From Parabacteroides sp900760525 (GTDB lineage: Bacteria; Bacteroidota; Bacteroidia; Bacteroidales; Tannerellaceae), in NCBI RefSeq assembly GCF_049860805.1, contig NZ_CP187555.1, forward strand, positions 2,480,001 through 2,544,000: DNA of 64,000 nt, written 5' to 3'. This document shows, in pieces, positions 18,056-28,250 of this stretch; positions within the stretch are counted from its first letter, which is position 1; the number at the start of each line of letters is the position of its first letter. Under the pieces are notes generated by a model. The model worked only from the letters and a program-made list of their open reading frames with translations. It was not told the DNA's origin and did no database searches. A program made the translations under genes and the position numbers.

Positions 18056-18344
18056 TCTGCGCACCTCACGGCGGAAAGGCGGGAAAAATCTTTTGGAGAA
18101 ATCGGGATACAGATCAACTTTGTCCGCAAATATTCGATTCTCCGGAAGTTGAGATTTATCACATTGTCCGGTTATTTGCAATCAGACCGACAATACAAAA
18201 CCTATATTAGGATGAGCTGCCGTCTTCACACCGCCTGTTGTCACCTCAGGCTTATCTAAACCGAATAAAATGTAAGTTCAAAATGAATCGGATTTTCAGA
18301 TGAAATAGAAAAACGAGCGAAAAGGGGTTATTGTCATATTCATA

Positions 18345-19796
18345 TTACTTCAGGCTTCTTGCTTCCCCATATTTGCTAATATCTATCAATTTATAAGTAT
18401 CGACCTTGATTTTCCCCCGGATGAGTTCGGGGATATTGAAGGAGAAAAGAGAACGTTCATAGTAATCCGTCTCTTTCTGAGGCAACAGGAAAGGTTTGCC
18501 GGGAACACCACTTGCATCCAGATAACAAATGTAAGGGCGCGTATACAGCCCGTCATCCCGGCGGGAGCTGAAAACAAACCACCGGCCGTTGCTGCTCCAG
18601 GAATGGTAACTTTCGACATCGTTGCTGTTCACACCGGGGAGCGAATCTGTTTTGTGCGCCACCAGATCCAGCAACCGCAAATCCGCATCTTTATGCCAGA
18701 TGGAAAAATTGCCATAATCGGAAACCGTGTACATCAGGTAACGGCCATCGGGCGATACCCTCGGAAACTTCGCGCTACGCCCTTCCTCTTCCGCATTGTA
18801 AAGTGTATCTATCGCCTGCCCGAAACTACGTTTCTCCGGATCAAAAATTATGCTTTGAAGATTGTAGCGTATTTCTCGATACGATTCAGGCATCAGCTTT
18901 GCCGGTGCGGAACAGAAAAACAACCGTGTACCGTCCGACGAGAATGCCGGAAAGGTTTCCATATTATCATCCGAAGACAAGTGTGGAACTGTTATGATTT
19001 CATGTCTTTCCACATCATAGACCACTACATCCGATTTATTGTCGAACACTTCTACCCGGTTTGCATCCGAAAGATGAAAATCCTGCTTCGTATCGTTTGT
19101 CGAGAATGCGACATATCGTCCTGACGGATGCCAGGCAGGATAGACTAAAGCGGAGATTGTCCGTTCAGTCTTCGTGTCTAACTTTTCGATATGACCGTCT
19201 GTCAGCATATAAGTACCGGCGTGTACCGCACGTTGGTGGAAAAGCATCCTGTCCGGATTCTGCATACAGAAGGAATGACAATTCATGCAATTATTATTTG
19301 TCTGCTTATTATCAAGGAAAGTCTTTTCCGTAAAATCCTGCAGACAACGCTGATAAATCCCCATCCTGTTCCACATACGGTAACCTGGTGCGATACGGCG
19401 ATAAACTAAATAGGGATCGATTTTCTCCCTGGCTACCCGGATGGAAAAAGGAGGATATCGGAACCATTTATCTCTTTTACGGATATAGATTCCGACCGAA
19501 ATACTCCCACCTGCCGATACGTCGAGCAACCGATGCCACTTCTTCTCCGGGAATTGAAAAGAACCGTTATCCGAATCCACGCGTATCTGCCCGTCCTTAC
19601 CGGATAGAACAACAATTGCTTTGCAAGGCTCTTCAAGCTTAAAGTTCAGGGGAGCGATATTGCAGGGGATCGTAACCTCCTTATAATCCGGGAAAATCCC
19701 AGCCTCTCCTTTCAGCTCTTCAGCATCAGGTAACATATCGTTGCAGGCTGAAAAAGCAATCATACACAACCAGATCAAGAAATATAAATATGTCAT
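18345..19796 (-). CDS. TolB/PD40-type beta-propeller lipoprotein with one heme-binding CxxCH motif
   Basis: A 483-residue protein with a lipobox-like signal ending SACND. Propeller repeats of the PD40/TolB kind follow: AWHPSGRYVAFSTN, PAFSSDGTRLFFCS, PRVSPDGRYLMYTV, HSWSSNGRWFVFSS. A CMNCH motif sits at about residue 168, just before the propeller, and could bind one c-type heme or, with nearby Cys, a metal. It starts 3 bases after the DUF6057-like gene and closes the SusC-SusD operon. It is probably anchored in the outer membrane facing the periplasm or outside. What it senses or binds is not known. Confidence 0.75.
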   Translation of the reverse strand: MTYLYFLIWLCMIAFSACNDMLPDAEELKGEAGIFPDYKEVTIPCNIAPLNFKLEEPCKAIVVLSGKDGQIRVDSDNGSFQFPEKKWHRLLDVSAGGSISVGIYIRKRDKWFRYPPFSIRVAREKIDPYLVYRRIAPGYRMWNRMGIYQRCLQDFTEKTFLDNKQTNNNCMNCHSFCMQNPDRMLFHQRAVHAGTYMLTDGHIEKLDTKTERTISALVYPAWHPSGRYVAFSTNDTKQDFHLSDANRVEVFDNKSDVVVYDVERHEIITVPHLSSDDNMETFPAFSSDGTRLFFCSAPAKLMPESYREIRYNLQSIIFDPEKRSFGQAIDTLYNAEEEGRSAKFPRVSPDGRYLMYTVSDYGNFSIWHKDADLRLLDLVAHKTDSLPGVNSNDVESYHSWSSNGRWFVFSSRRDDGLYTRPYICYLDASGVPGKPFLLPQKETDYYERSLFSFNIPELIRGKIKVDTYKLIDISKYGEARSLK

Positions 19797-19799
19797 AGA

Positions 19800-21611
19800 C
19801 TATCCATTCGATTTTTTACAATAATAATAAAACCAGAAAGTATCTCCATATTGCTGGTAAAGCCAGGAAAGACCGTCACTACTATTTTGGGCCGTCAGCA
19901 TATCTTTTTCGAATTGTTGGTAACGTTGCACTATTTCAGGCTTGATAGTAACTTTTTTAAGAACAGAGAGATCTCCAATAGCTGAAACCAAAGCCGCTTC
20001 CTGAAAATGAACGGGAAGGGCTTGTCCTTCTGAGAGCGTTCCGGCATGCAACAGGAATGTCTTGAACTTCTCCATCTCCTTTGCCAACAGATAGGAACAA
20101 CCCAAATATTCCCATGCTACCCGATTTACTCCCGGCTCCGAAAGATGTCCTGTCCAGAGGCTATCGATGTCTACTAAGCAAAGCAAATTATCCGGTTGCG
20201 AGACCGGCATTGTCTTCATGCCAAGTTCTTCATCCTGTCTTATCCTTTCAGGATAATGGACATAAACGGCGTATTTTTCCGCCCAACGGCGATAGCGGGG
20301 CAACCGGTCGAGTATATTTAGATACTTATTTGCCAAAGCAAAATCTCTCCGTACCAAACTGATCTTCACCAACCGTTGAAGCATCCGGGGACTTCCTCCC
20401 CGTTTGGCAAGCGTCAAGCCTTCCATAGCATATCCTTCCGAAAGACTGATGTCACCGATCATATAATAGATGTCACTCAACAGACAACTCATATAATAAG
20501 TCCTGTCCCAGGAAGCCAAAAGGCTTTGCGGACCTTTTTGGTCATAATGGAACAACCGGTCACCCAAAATGCCTTTTTGAGCTAATGCCATATTTAAATA
20601 GTTAAGGCTTACGCAACTCATCGTCCCATTCTCCGATTGCTCGCGGATAATTGTGTCCCAATCGTTTCTTTGCTCCAAAACGGATAATTCATTCATCCGA
20701 TTGTTCCATACTTCATAGGGTCCAGGCAAACAAAACGTAGAAAAACAAAACAAGAGAACTGACCAGCAACCTGTAACGGCGACTCTTACTAAGCGCTTTC
20801 TCCAGTGTAAAACTCTCATTGAGAAGGCTATTATAAAAAGAATAAAGAGCAAGGCTACAAAACGAATCCAGATATAATATGTATAAGAATCTGGTTGCAA
20901 TTGAGATTCCTGATACCTTTCCGAGTAAATTCCATCTGTTAACGGAATACCGACAGCCAAGCGAATATCGATATAAGTCAAAAGCAAGCCGATCAAGCAT
21001 ACAACAAGCAAACCAAACCATTTTTTCCTCCGGCACAAGATATTCGTGAAAACAACGACTAAACCGTAAAGCATCACCAGCTGGCCAGCCAAGCCATAGA
21101 TAAAAAATACACTTGCCACACCATAAAACAACTGCACCTTCGGTTTCCGGATACGGACAAAAACATAAGAAAATAGAAGGAGAATGAAAAGCCCGATCGT
21201 CCCGTCCAGCACATAAAAAGAGCTGGTATGGGCTTTCACCAATACTAAAACAGGGAATAAGGCAAGCAATAAATTATATCCACGCGGTGCAATCTCCTGC
21301 AAAAGCAAATAACTCAAGAAACCGATGACACACAAGAAGGCGCTGTTAACCCACAACACAAACAGGGAAGAAGTATAATATTGAACCAAAGCCTGTCCGG
21401 CAACCGCACAAAAACCGCCGGGAAGAGACAGCATATCCCGGATAACTCCCCATTCGGGAATAAACAACTGCACTTCTTCCTGCCGTTGGAACGTGGAAGT
21501 ACCGAACGACCAAAAGAAAAGCCAAAGTCCAGCAAATACGGACAGCCAAAATACAAGCATCCTACCTTTCATAACCCTATTGCTTTCGATAAAAAGAAGA
21601 GAGGAATTCAC
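19800..21611 (-). CDS. Polytopic membrane protein, DUF6057-like
   Basis: A 603-residue protein. About the first 300 residues hold some ten hydrophobic helices; the last 300 are soluble and helical, with a tetratricopeptide-like feel (SLNYLNMALAQKG, LSEGYAMEGLTLAKRGG, LANKYLNILDRLPRY). This layout matches the DUF6057 family often seen beside TolB-like lipoproteins and SusCD pairs. No enzymatic motif was seen. It lies between SusD (67 bases before) and the TolB-like lipoprotein (3 bases after) in one operon, so it likely serves the same substrate or assembly process. Confidence 0.7.
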   Translation of the reverse strand: MNSSLLFIESNRVMKGRMLVFWLSVFAGLWLFFWSFGTSTFQRQEEVQLFIPEWGVIRDMLSLPGGFCAVAGQALVQYYTSSLFVLWVNSAFLCVIGFLSYLLLQEIAPRGYNLLLALFPVLVLVKAHTSSFYVLDGTIGLFILLLFSYVFVRIRKPKVQLFYGVASVFFIYGLAGQLVMLYGLVVVFTNILCRRKKWFGLLVVCLIGLLLTYIDIRLAVGIPLTDGIYSERYQESQLQPDSYTYYIWIRFVALLFILFIIAFSMRVLHWRKRLVRVAVTGCWSVLLFCFSTFCLPGPYEVWNNRMNELSVLEQRNDWDTIIREQSENGTMSCVSLNYLNMALAQKGILGDRLFHYDQKGPQSLLASWDRTYYMSCLLSDIYYMIGDISLSEGYAMEGLTLAKRGGSPRMLQRLVKISLVRRDFALANKYLNILDRLPRYRRWAEKYAVYVHYPERIRQDEELGMKTMPVSQPDNLLCLVDIDSLWTGHLSEPGVNRVAWEYLGCSYLLAKEMEKFKTFLLHAGTLSEGQALPVHFQEAALVSAIGDLSVLKKVTIKPEIVQRYQQFEKDMLTAQNSSDGLSWLYQQYGDTFWFYYYCKKSNG

Positions 21612-21678
21612 CTTTTGGCGACTATCCCTCTCTTCCCCGGTCTAAAGAGTGAATTTATACTTTATAGTTTTTCACTTT

Positions 21679-23400
21679 CTACTTATCACCGTAACCCGGG
21701 TTCTGTTCCAGCAGGTTATTAGCACCGATCAGACTGTAATGGATCGGGAAACGATTCAGGTTGGGATTATTTGTTGCTTTATGGTCCCACCAGTCTTCCG
21801 TCACGTAAGCATCCCAACGGATCAAGTCCGTACGGCGGCGTCCCTCGGCCAAGAATTCCAATTGCCATTCGTCCAACATACGGTATTTGTCCAGATTAGC
21901 GGCCGTTACCGGATCGGGATCGTTGCCACCTTCGAAATAACGCTTGCGAACCGTATTGATCAGACCGGCAGCCCCCTGTTTGTCACCAGCACGCATCTTG
22001 CATTCGGCCAGCATATAATAGATCTCGGCCAGACGGATCACCGGCACATCCGGATCGCCTTTTCGTTTGAACTCTTCCTGAGTCGGGCGCGGACTGCGTT
22101 TCGTCACACGTACACATGAGTTTTCCTCTGCCGTGGCAATCGTTGAAGGCAAAGAAGCCAGATCCGGGTACTGCGGATCTTTTCCTACTTTGGCAAAATA
22201 AGCGACCTGGTCTACAACCGTGATGACTTCTCCGGCATATTCACGTGTACCCGTACAAGTCCATTCAGGATTCAGCGGATTCACCAGTTTGCCTACGATA
22301 AACATACCGCGGTATTTGCCGTTGCCTTCATATACATAGGGTTGCTTACGGATGTCCTTATCATGGAACTTCGCATACGCCCCACCCAACTTATACGGAT
22401 AAGGTTTGCCGGTCGGATCCAGACTCGGAATCAAACCGATGCCATTATCCGAACCGGAGCCTTCCAGACCACCTAAATAATTCTTATAATTATAGGGGAC
22501 CTGCCATCCCCAATACATACCATCTGTTTCGGTCTTTGCATTCTGACTCGGCACAGACCAGATAATTTCAGGGCAACGCTCGTTGTCGAACCCGAAAATG
22601 TTCGTCCAGTCTGATTCCAAAGCATACTGGCCGTATTTGCCGTCGATAATATCCTGGCAAATCTGGGCTGCCTCCGTAAACATCTCCTTACCGATATAAG
22701 ATTTGGCATTGAAGTACAAGCGAGCCTGCAAAGCTGCTCCGGCAGCACGGTTGATCGAACCGGTTTCCATTCCTCCCAATGTTTCCTTGACCGGAAGGTT
22801 GGGAACGGCAATCTTAAGTAAGGAGTCGATGAAGTTGAAAGTCTCGACATCTGTCGAACGTCCTTTCACTTCGCTTTGGGTCGTCGTGTACAGAGGTACT
22901 CCTCCGAAAAAATCCAAACCGTCTATATAGAACGAAGCAGCCAACACACGCTGCTGGTTCAACATGGATTCACGTGTGCCCTCGGGGAAGCCTAATGCAT
23001 CGAAATCTACTTTTTCCAAATCTTCCAACGCATCCCAAGACAAAGCGACTCCCATTGCAAAATTTGTCCAGCCTGTTTCTATACGTGTCATATCTTCCGT
23101 ATATTCATGATGGTGGAACTTCTGATAGTTCGCCCCGTCATACCAGTCGCTTCCACGTGTCGGCAGGCAATACTCATCAGTTCCCAGCTCTTGCAACGCC
23201 CAACGGGGATCATTATGGGCGATATACCAACGCCAATGTGTAAACGGACGGTTGAAACGTTGCCATACGGCATCCTGAGAACTGTAGAACGTTTCCGGAA
23301 CTACCTGCGAATAAAAATCAGGTTCGACACTACAAGAAGTAGCGCACATCAGGCAGATCACTCCGGATAAAAACAATTGGAATATATTTTTCTTTTTCAT
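21679..23400 (-). CDS. SusD/RagB-family surface lipoprotein
   Basis: A 573-residue lipoprotein (signal ending LMCATSCSVEP). Helical TPR-like scaffold and the family C-terminal region (YYMLAECKMRAGDKQGAAGLINTVRKRY, then DEWQLEFLAEGRRRTDLIRW) are clear. It acts as the lid and substrate-binding partner of the SusC channel encoded 13 bases upstream. The substrate is unknown because no glycoside hydrolase is in the operon. Confidence 0.95.
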   Translation of the reverse strand: MKKKNIFQLFLSGVICLMCATSCSVEPDFYSQVVPETFYSSQDAVWQRFNRPFTHWRWYIAHNDPRWALQELGTDEYCLPTRGSDWYDGANYQKFHHHEYTEDMTRIETGWTNFAMGVALSWDALEDLEKVDFDALGFPEGTRESMLNQQRVLAASFYIDGLDFFGGVPLYTTTQSEVKGRSTDVETFNFIDSLLKIAVPNLPVKETLGGMETGSINRAAGAALQARLYFNAKSYIGKEMFTEAAQICQDIIDGKYGQYALESDWTNIFGFDNERCPEIIWSVPSQNAKTETDGMYWGWQVPYNYKNYLGGLEGSGSDNGIGLIPSLDPTGKPYPYKLGGAYAKFHDKDIRKQPYVYEGNGKYRGMFIVGKLVNPLNPEWTCTGTREYAGEVITVVDQVAYFAKVGKDPQYPDLASLPSTIATAEENSCVRVTKRSPRPTQEEFKRKGDPDVPVIRLAEIYYMLAECKMRAGDKQGAAGLINTVRKRYFEGGNDPDPVTAANLDKYRMLDEWQLEFLAEGRRRTDLIRWDAYVTEDWWDHKATNNPNLNRFPIHYSLIGANNLLEQNPGYGDK

Positions 23401-23413
23401 CTTAGAATCTGTA

Positions 23414-26400
23414 TTAGAAGTTAAACTGCATACCTAATGTCCAAGTACGGGTAACTGGATAGAAACGGTCTACATCCCAGAATTTTTCCGTACCTTGATC
23501 CCAACCGGTGATATTGACTTCCGGGTTCATACCGCTATAGCCGGTGATCGTACAAACGTTACCTACCGTACCGTAAATACGGATACGGTCGATCAGATTA
23601 TTCGTGTACTTCTTCATCGGAAGCGTATAACCCAATGTGATGGCATCGATCTTTAAGAACGTACCGTCTTCCAGATAGTAGTCGCAAATCTGCTTTTCAC
23701 CCTTGATGTGGTTGAACTTTCCGTAAGCGTCTTTCAAAACATTCAAGTTGCCTTGGCCTTGGATACCGTAATACATATTGATCGTATTATACACGTCGAA
23801 ATCAATCCAACTACGCAAATTGATACCTAAGTCGAAATTCTTGTACGTCAATGTATGGCTCCAGCCGATAATCAATTTAGGGGTATAATTACCGATGAAC
23901 TGTTTGTCGTTCTCCGTCTTTTGAGCGGCCGGAATCACTTCGCCATCTTTGTTATACAACAAGAAACTACCTTCATCATCGAATCCGGCGAACTTCCAGA
24001 TATAGAAAGAACCAATAGTCGAACCAGCTTCCATACGAGCGGCATCACCCGGAGAACCCGGAGCTACGAAGCCGTTACCATTATGATAGGAGTTGTCGCC
24101 TTCCAAAGTCAGGATCTTTCCTTTGTTATGACTCAGGTTTATATTGGATGACCAAGTGAAATCTTTTGTCCGGATAATATCGCCACCGACTTCAAATTCC
24201 CAACCTTTACTTTCCATCGAACCGATATTCTGCATCTGGCTGCCTTGCGTATAAGGCGGTTGCGGGACCTTTACTTCAAACAACAGGTTGTCCACCTTAC
24301 GGCGATAGTAGTCGAACTTACCATACAAACGACCATTAAAGAAAGAATAATCAGCACCCAAGTTCCATTCCTTCTTTTCTTCCCATCCTAAGTTCGGATT
24401 GACATTTTGTGATTTGCCATACGAATAAGCCCATGTACCGTTCGGCATCATCCAGTTCGTATCTGATCCTAACATATTGGCCATATAAGTCGCATCAAAA
24501 TCATTATTACCCGTCACACCATAACCGAAACGGACTTTCAAGTCGTCCAACCATTCGAAGTCTTTCATGAACTCTTCGTTCGAAATACGCCAACCGGCTG
24601 TTGCAGACCAGAAATTCGCCCAACGGTTATCGGCAGCAAACTTAGAAGAACCTTCATGGCGGATAGAGGCAGAAAGCATATATTTATCCTGATATGAATA
24701 ATTGGCACGAGCAAAAACCGAGAACAGACGTTCTGTTACCGACTTATTGGAACTCATCCCAGCCTTGCCATCCGACAAGTAGCTGCCCTGGCCTATATCC
24801 CAATACTTGATACCATCGACAGAAAAATTATAGTTATCCATACCGAAATATTCCTTGTTATATTCAAAATAAGAATAACCGGCTGTCGCATTTAGGTTAT
24901 GCCCCCCTTTAAAGTCTTTTATATAAGAGAAATAACCTTCTGAAGTCAAATGTTCTTTTTTTTCAAAGTACAAATGAGCATGTCCCTTACGTGAGTTGTC
25001 TATTTCACTACGATGCGTACTGGGCCAATATTGGTGCAATTCCCATTGACGGTTTTCATATCCGATAATCTGCTGATAGTTCAAACCTGGAATAGGTTTA
25101 ATATTCAACTTCAAGTTTACTTCCGGTTTGAACCATTTATCCAACCCGTAAAAATCTTCCAACATGACATCCGCCACAACATTATAGTCCAATGATTCGT
25201 TGTTCCATACATTATAACCGGTCTCGCTTTCCGAATCATACGGTGAACGGGTCGGATTATTACGCATGGCCTGCTGGAAATTCGGGATATGGTTGTTACG
25301 GGCTGCTTGGCGATAGTCTACAGATGGACGAACTTCCAACCAGTCGTCAAACAGTTTGAAAGAAGCATTCACACGTCCACCATAATCCTGACGTTCATCC
25401 TGTAAAGCGATCCCCTGGTTCTTCTCATAAAAGAAAGAGGTATAAACTTGCGCTTTCTCCGTACCCATTTCCAACGCCAAATGGTGTTTTTGAGAGAAGT
25501 TATCCTTATTGATCATCTCATCCCACCAGTTTGTATCGGAACCGTAATCCGTACCAATATTATGTTCGGCATATTCGCGTCCGGACAACATCTCCGGAGC
25601 ATTGTAGTTTTGTTTCTTCGTGAACTCGTTGCTATACGTGAGTTTTACTTTACCATTCGTGTCCGAACCGCTCTTCGTTGTAATCAAAATCACACCGGCA
25701 GCAGCACGAGTACCGTAAATAGCACCGGCAGAACCGTCTTTCAAAACATCGATAGACTTGATATCATCCTGCGTCAGCGAACGGATATCACCACCGGGAA
25801 AACCGTCGATCACGATAAGAGGTTCTTTTCCTGATTTGATAGAAGTCATACCACGCAGCTGAAAAGTCGTACCTGCATTGGCACTACCCAAGTTATACAT
25901 CACCAAACCGCCGATCTTGCCCTGCAAAGCCGAAGAAATATCCGCTCCACTCACACCGACCATCAGATCGTCTGCTTTCAACGAGGTGATTGCACTGGTT
26001 ACCTGCTTCTTGTCCAAAGAACCGTAACCGATCACCACGACTTCTTCCAATGCTTTGGCATCTTCAACTAACTTAACGTTGATTGTTGCAAGATTCCCGA
26101 TTTTCACTTCCTGGGTAATATAACCGATATAGGAAACGACGAGCGTCGCATTGTTTGGAACATTCTGTAGGATAACTTTACCATCCATATCGGAAATATT
26201 CCCGTTTGTTGTTCCTTTCACAACAACATTAGCCCCAATAACCGGTCCCATTTCATCTTGTACCGTAATAGTAACTGTTTTCCCTACTTGATCAGGTACT
26301 GCACTCTCAATTCGATTCGAAGTTAACAATTCTGCTTTTTCACCGGCGGCGAATACTCCTGTCGTCAAACAAAAGAGCAATCCGCAAGTGATCTTTGTCA

Positions 26401-26458
26401 TTCGAGATATTGAACCATTCCAACCTATAGGAAGGTCACAATTCTGTTTCTGTTGCAT
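23414..26458 (-). CDS. SusC/RagA-family TonB-dependent outer-membrane transporter (no STN domain)
   Basis: A 1014-residue protein with signal sequence, a CarboxypepD_reg-like domain (about 65-140, GPVIGANVVVKGTTNGNISDMDGK), a TonB plug (about 145-260, EEVVVIGYGSLDKKQVTSAI) and a large beta barrel ending in aromatic F. It imports a large oligomer with its SusD partner. It lacks the STN domain seen in the other two SusC genes of the window, so it is not expected to signal to FecR. A 26-bp inverted repeat pair upstream (26632-26657, 26962-26987) could bound an invertible promoter for it. Confidence 0.95.
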   Translation of the reverse strand: MQQKQNCDLPIGWNGSISRMTKITCGLLFCLTTGVFAAGEKAELLTSNRIESAVPDQVGKTVTITVQDEMGPVIGANVVVKGTTNGNISDMDGKVILQNVPNNATLVVSYIGYITQEVKIGNLATINVKLVEDAKALEEVVVIGYGSLDKKQVTSAITSLKADDLMVGVSGADISSALQGKIGGLVMYNLGSANAGTTFQLRGMTSIKSGKEPLIVIDGFPGGDIRSLTQDDIKSIDVLKDGSAGAIYGTRAAAGVILITTKSGSDTNGKVKLTYSNEFTKKQNYNAPEMLSGREYAEHNIGTDYGSDTNWWDEMINKDNFSQKHHLALEMGTEKAQVYTSFFYEKNQGIALQDERQDYGGRVNASFKLFDDWLEVRPSVDYRQAARNNHIPNFQQAMRNNPTRSPYDSESETGYNVWNNESLDYNVVADVMLEDFYGLDKWFKPEVNLKLNIKPIPGLNYQQIIGYENRQWELHQYWPSTHRSEIDNSRKGHAHLYFEKKEHLTSEGYFSYIKDFKGGHNLNATAGYSYFEYNKEYFGMDNYNFSVDGIKYWDIGQGSYLSDGKAGMSSNKSVTERLFSVFARANYSYQDKYMLSASIRHEGSSKFAADNRWANFWSATAGWRISNEEFMKDFEWLDDLKVRFGYGVTGNNDFDATYMANMLGSDTNWMMPNGTWAYSYGKSQNVNPNLGWEEKKEWNLGADYSFFNGRLYGKFDYYRRKVDNLLFEVKVPQPPYTQGSQMQNIGSMESKGWEFEVGGDIIRTKDFTWSSNINLSHNKGKILTLEGDNSYHNGNGFVAPGSPGDAARMEAGSTIGSFYIWKFAGFDDEGSFLLYNKDGEVIPAAQKTENDKQFIGNYTPKLIIGWSHTLTYKNFDLGINLRSWIDFDVYNTINMYYGIQGQGNLNVLKDAYGKFNHIKGEKQICDYYLEDGTFLKIDAITLGYTLPMKKYTNNLIDRIRIYGTVGNVCTITGYSGMNPEVNITGWDQGTEKFWDVDRFYPVTRTWTLGMQFNF

Positions 26459-26631
26459 TTTCTTGTATTATTATAAAAAGGTTAATAATAAATCGATCTA
26501 AGCCTGAAGCTTATCACACTCTAAATAAGACCTAAAGTCTTTCTGTCAGTTTTCTCTATTCCTATCTCATAGGCCTATATATTTAAGTTGTCCATATAAA
26601 CTATTTTTATTTAATACAGGCAGTTAAAATG

Positions 26632-26987
26632 ACTATAGTCTTAATAGAACTATGGTACTTGTTTTCGACTTTTATGATATGGTTTGAATATTAACAAAAG
26701 CGGCTACTGGTTTTACTTTCATCTCTTCAAAAGAAGTTTTTCAAATAAATAAGTATATCTGTAGTAGCACATTAAAGTACTTTAAGAACTTTTCAACGTA
26801 TCTTCCTTTGAAACTTTTTTGGAAACCGATTCTTTTATTTGAACATTTTTATTTAATTTTACGCCCAACTAAAAGGTATATGTTAAAACATACCCAAAGT
26901 AAAAGTTTGTAATGTGTTTTTAATAAATTTTTAATCACAATACACGGTACGTTTGTAAAAATACCATAGTTCTATTAAGACTGTAGT
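26632..26987. repeat. 26-bp inverted repeats bounding about 304 bases upstream of SusC
   Basis: The sequence at 26632-26657 (core AGTCTTAATAGAACTATGG) matches the reverse complement of 26962-26987 at 25 of 26 positions. The bounded segment is AT-rich and non-coding, as in Bacteroidales invertible promoters. No perfect TAnnTTTG box was found in either direction; TTCCTTTG near 26803 (plus) and TTACTTTG near 26894 (minus) are one base off. Confidence 0.65.
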
Positions 26988-27099
26988 ACTTTTCTTTCCA
27001 ACAAGAAATTTCTCCAATTGAATTTATATAAAGGTATGAAAAGGCTTCCCTGTACATACATAGGTATGTACGGGCAGGAATATAAGAACCTTGTACATA

Positions 27100-27137
27100 A
27101 AAAGTGCCGACCTTCATGCAAGAAAGTCGGCACTTTT
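27100..27137. terminator. Hairpin with flanking A/T runs
   Basis: AAAAGTGCCGAC at 27100-27111 pairs with GTCGGCACTTTT at 27126-27137. It could end transcripts from either side. Confidence 0.5.
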
Positions 27138-27438
27138 ATAAGACATAGTCCCCTATTCTGAGAAAAACCATCGTCGGAGACATTCTATTTTGTCTGGAAG
27201 CATCTACCGGACGGACTGTTCCGGATAATCATTTTGCCTGCTACCCTCGACTATTTCTATCACGACCGGCAGACATAAGCCTATTGGCATTCCTTCAGCA
27301 AACAAAAAGATTCATATAGCTCCATTCCGGTAGCAAAACGGAAATCCTTATCTCCGCGAGAAGACGATAAACGCAATCTCCCGATCCTTAGTCAATAGAA
27401 ACCGAAGCCAATTTGACGTTTTGTCATTTTGACAAAGA

Positions 27439-28146
27439 TCATTCCATCGGAACTTCCATCAAAAGCACGGTCGCGTGTTTCAGGACCTCTATGGCAATGC
27501 TGTCGGTGTCCCAGAAACCGGCGCCGTCACGTTTGGAAAGAACCGTGTTGGCAACCTCAACCTCGCCTTCGATCACAAACAGATAAACTCCGTTCTTCGG
27601 GCTATGCAATTTGTATTCCTTCACCAGTCCCGCATCCAACGTACCCATCGAAAACCACGCATCCTGGTTGATGGAAGCCGGGGCGGAACCGTCCGGTGCA
27701 ATCATCAGTCCTAATTCATTTTTCTTCAGAACGGGACGGATATCATAGCTCTTATAATGGGGTTCTGTATTCTCCTCACGCGGGAACACCCAGATCTGAA
27801 GGAAATCCAACTGCTCTTCACCGCTGTCGTTGAACTCGCTATGGGAAATCCCCGTACCTGCACTCATCACCTGGATATCGCCCGGAGTAATCACTTCGCT
27901 GTTTCGGATACTGTCGCCGTGACGCAGATATCCTTTCAACGGGATAGAGATTACTTCCATATTCTTGTGTGGATGTGTATCGAAGCCCTCTCCCGGAGCG
28001 ACAGAGTCGTCATTCAGGACACGAAGCATGCCAAAATGTACTCGCTTCGGGTTGTAGTAATTAGCAAAACTAAAAGTATGATGGGTCTTCAGCCATCCAT
28101 GATTTGCATACCCGCGAGTATTGGCTTTATCCAGTACTGTTTTCAT
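27439..28146 (-). CDS. Pirin-family bicupin protein
   Basis: A 235-residue protein with the pirin N-terminal cupin (HHTFSFANYYNPKRVHFGMLRVLNDD, PGEGFDTHPHKNMEVIS) whose His and Glu residues form the metal site, and a reduced second cupin in the C-terminal half. Relatives include E. coli YhhW, a quercetin 2,3-dioxygenase in vitro; the natural role is unsettled. It is a single gene divergent from guaB, cytoplasmic, with no promoter box I could place. Confidence 0.9.
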   Translation of the reverse strand: MKTVLDKANTRGYANHGWLKTHHTFSFANYYNPKRVHFGMLRVLNDDSVAPGEGFDTHPHKNMEVISIPLKGYLRHGDSIRNSEVITPGDIQVMSAGTGISHSEFNDSGEEQLDFLQIWVFPREENTEPHYKSYDIRPVLKKNELGLMIAPDGSAPASINQDAWFSMGTLDAGLVKEYKLHSPKNGVYLFVIEGEVEVANTVLSKRDGAGFWDTDSIAIEVLKHATVLLMEVPME

Positions 28147-28207
28147 AAATAATTCTCCTTTATTAATTACGTCTATAGAACATTATGAAAGGAAGAAAAG
28201 TTTTTAG

Positions 28208-28215
28208 TACTTTTG
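28208..28215 (+). promoter_or_regulatory. -7 box for IMP dehydrogenase
   Basis: TACTTTTG fits TAnnTTTG, 35 bases before the ATG at 28251. Confidence 0.55.
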
Positions 28216-28250
28216 TACCCTAATAAAATCATCCAGTAAATATAAACACT

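Larger units (their letters stand above)
17730..18344. other. Intergenic stretch with a terminator-like hairpin and an inverted/tandem repeat mosaic
   Basis: No gene is supported in these 615 bases. They hold the hairpin at 17855-17900 and the repeat mosaic at 17924-18055. The rest shows nothing I can name. Confidence 0.5.
26459..27438. other. Long intergenic region upstream of SusC containing a candidate invertible segment
   Basis: No gene is supported in these 980 bases. They contain the inverted repeats at 26632-26987 and the hairpin at 27100-27137. A 60-codon frame at 26935-27117 lies partly over the right repeat and has no family look. Confidence 0.5.

Noticed and set aside
27419..27437. 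TTTGTCA/TGACAAA dyad after the pirin gene as a terminator
   Set aside because: Stem is only 7 bp and AT-rich, with no T run on the minus strand.
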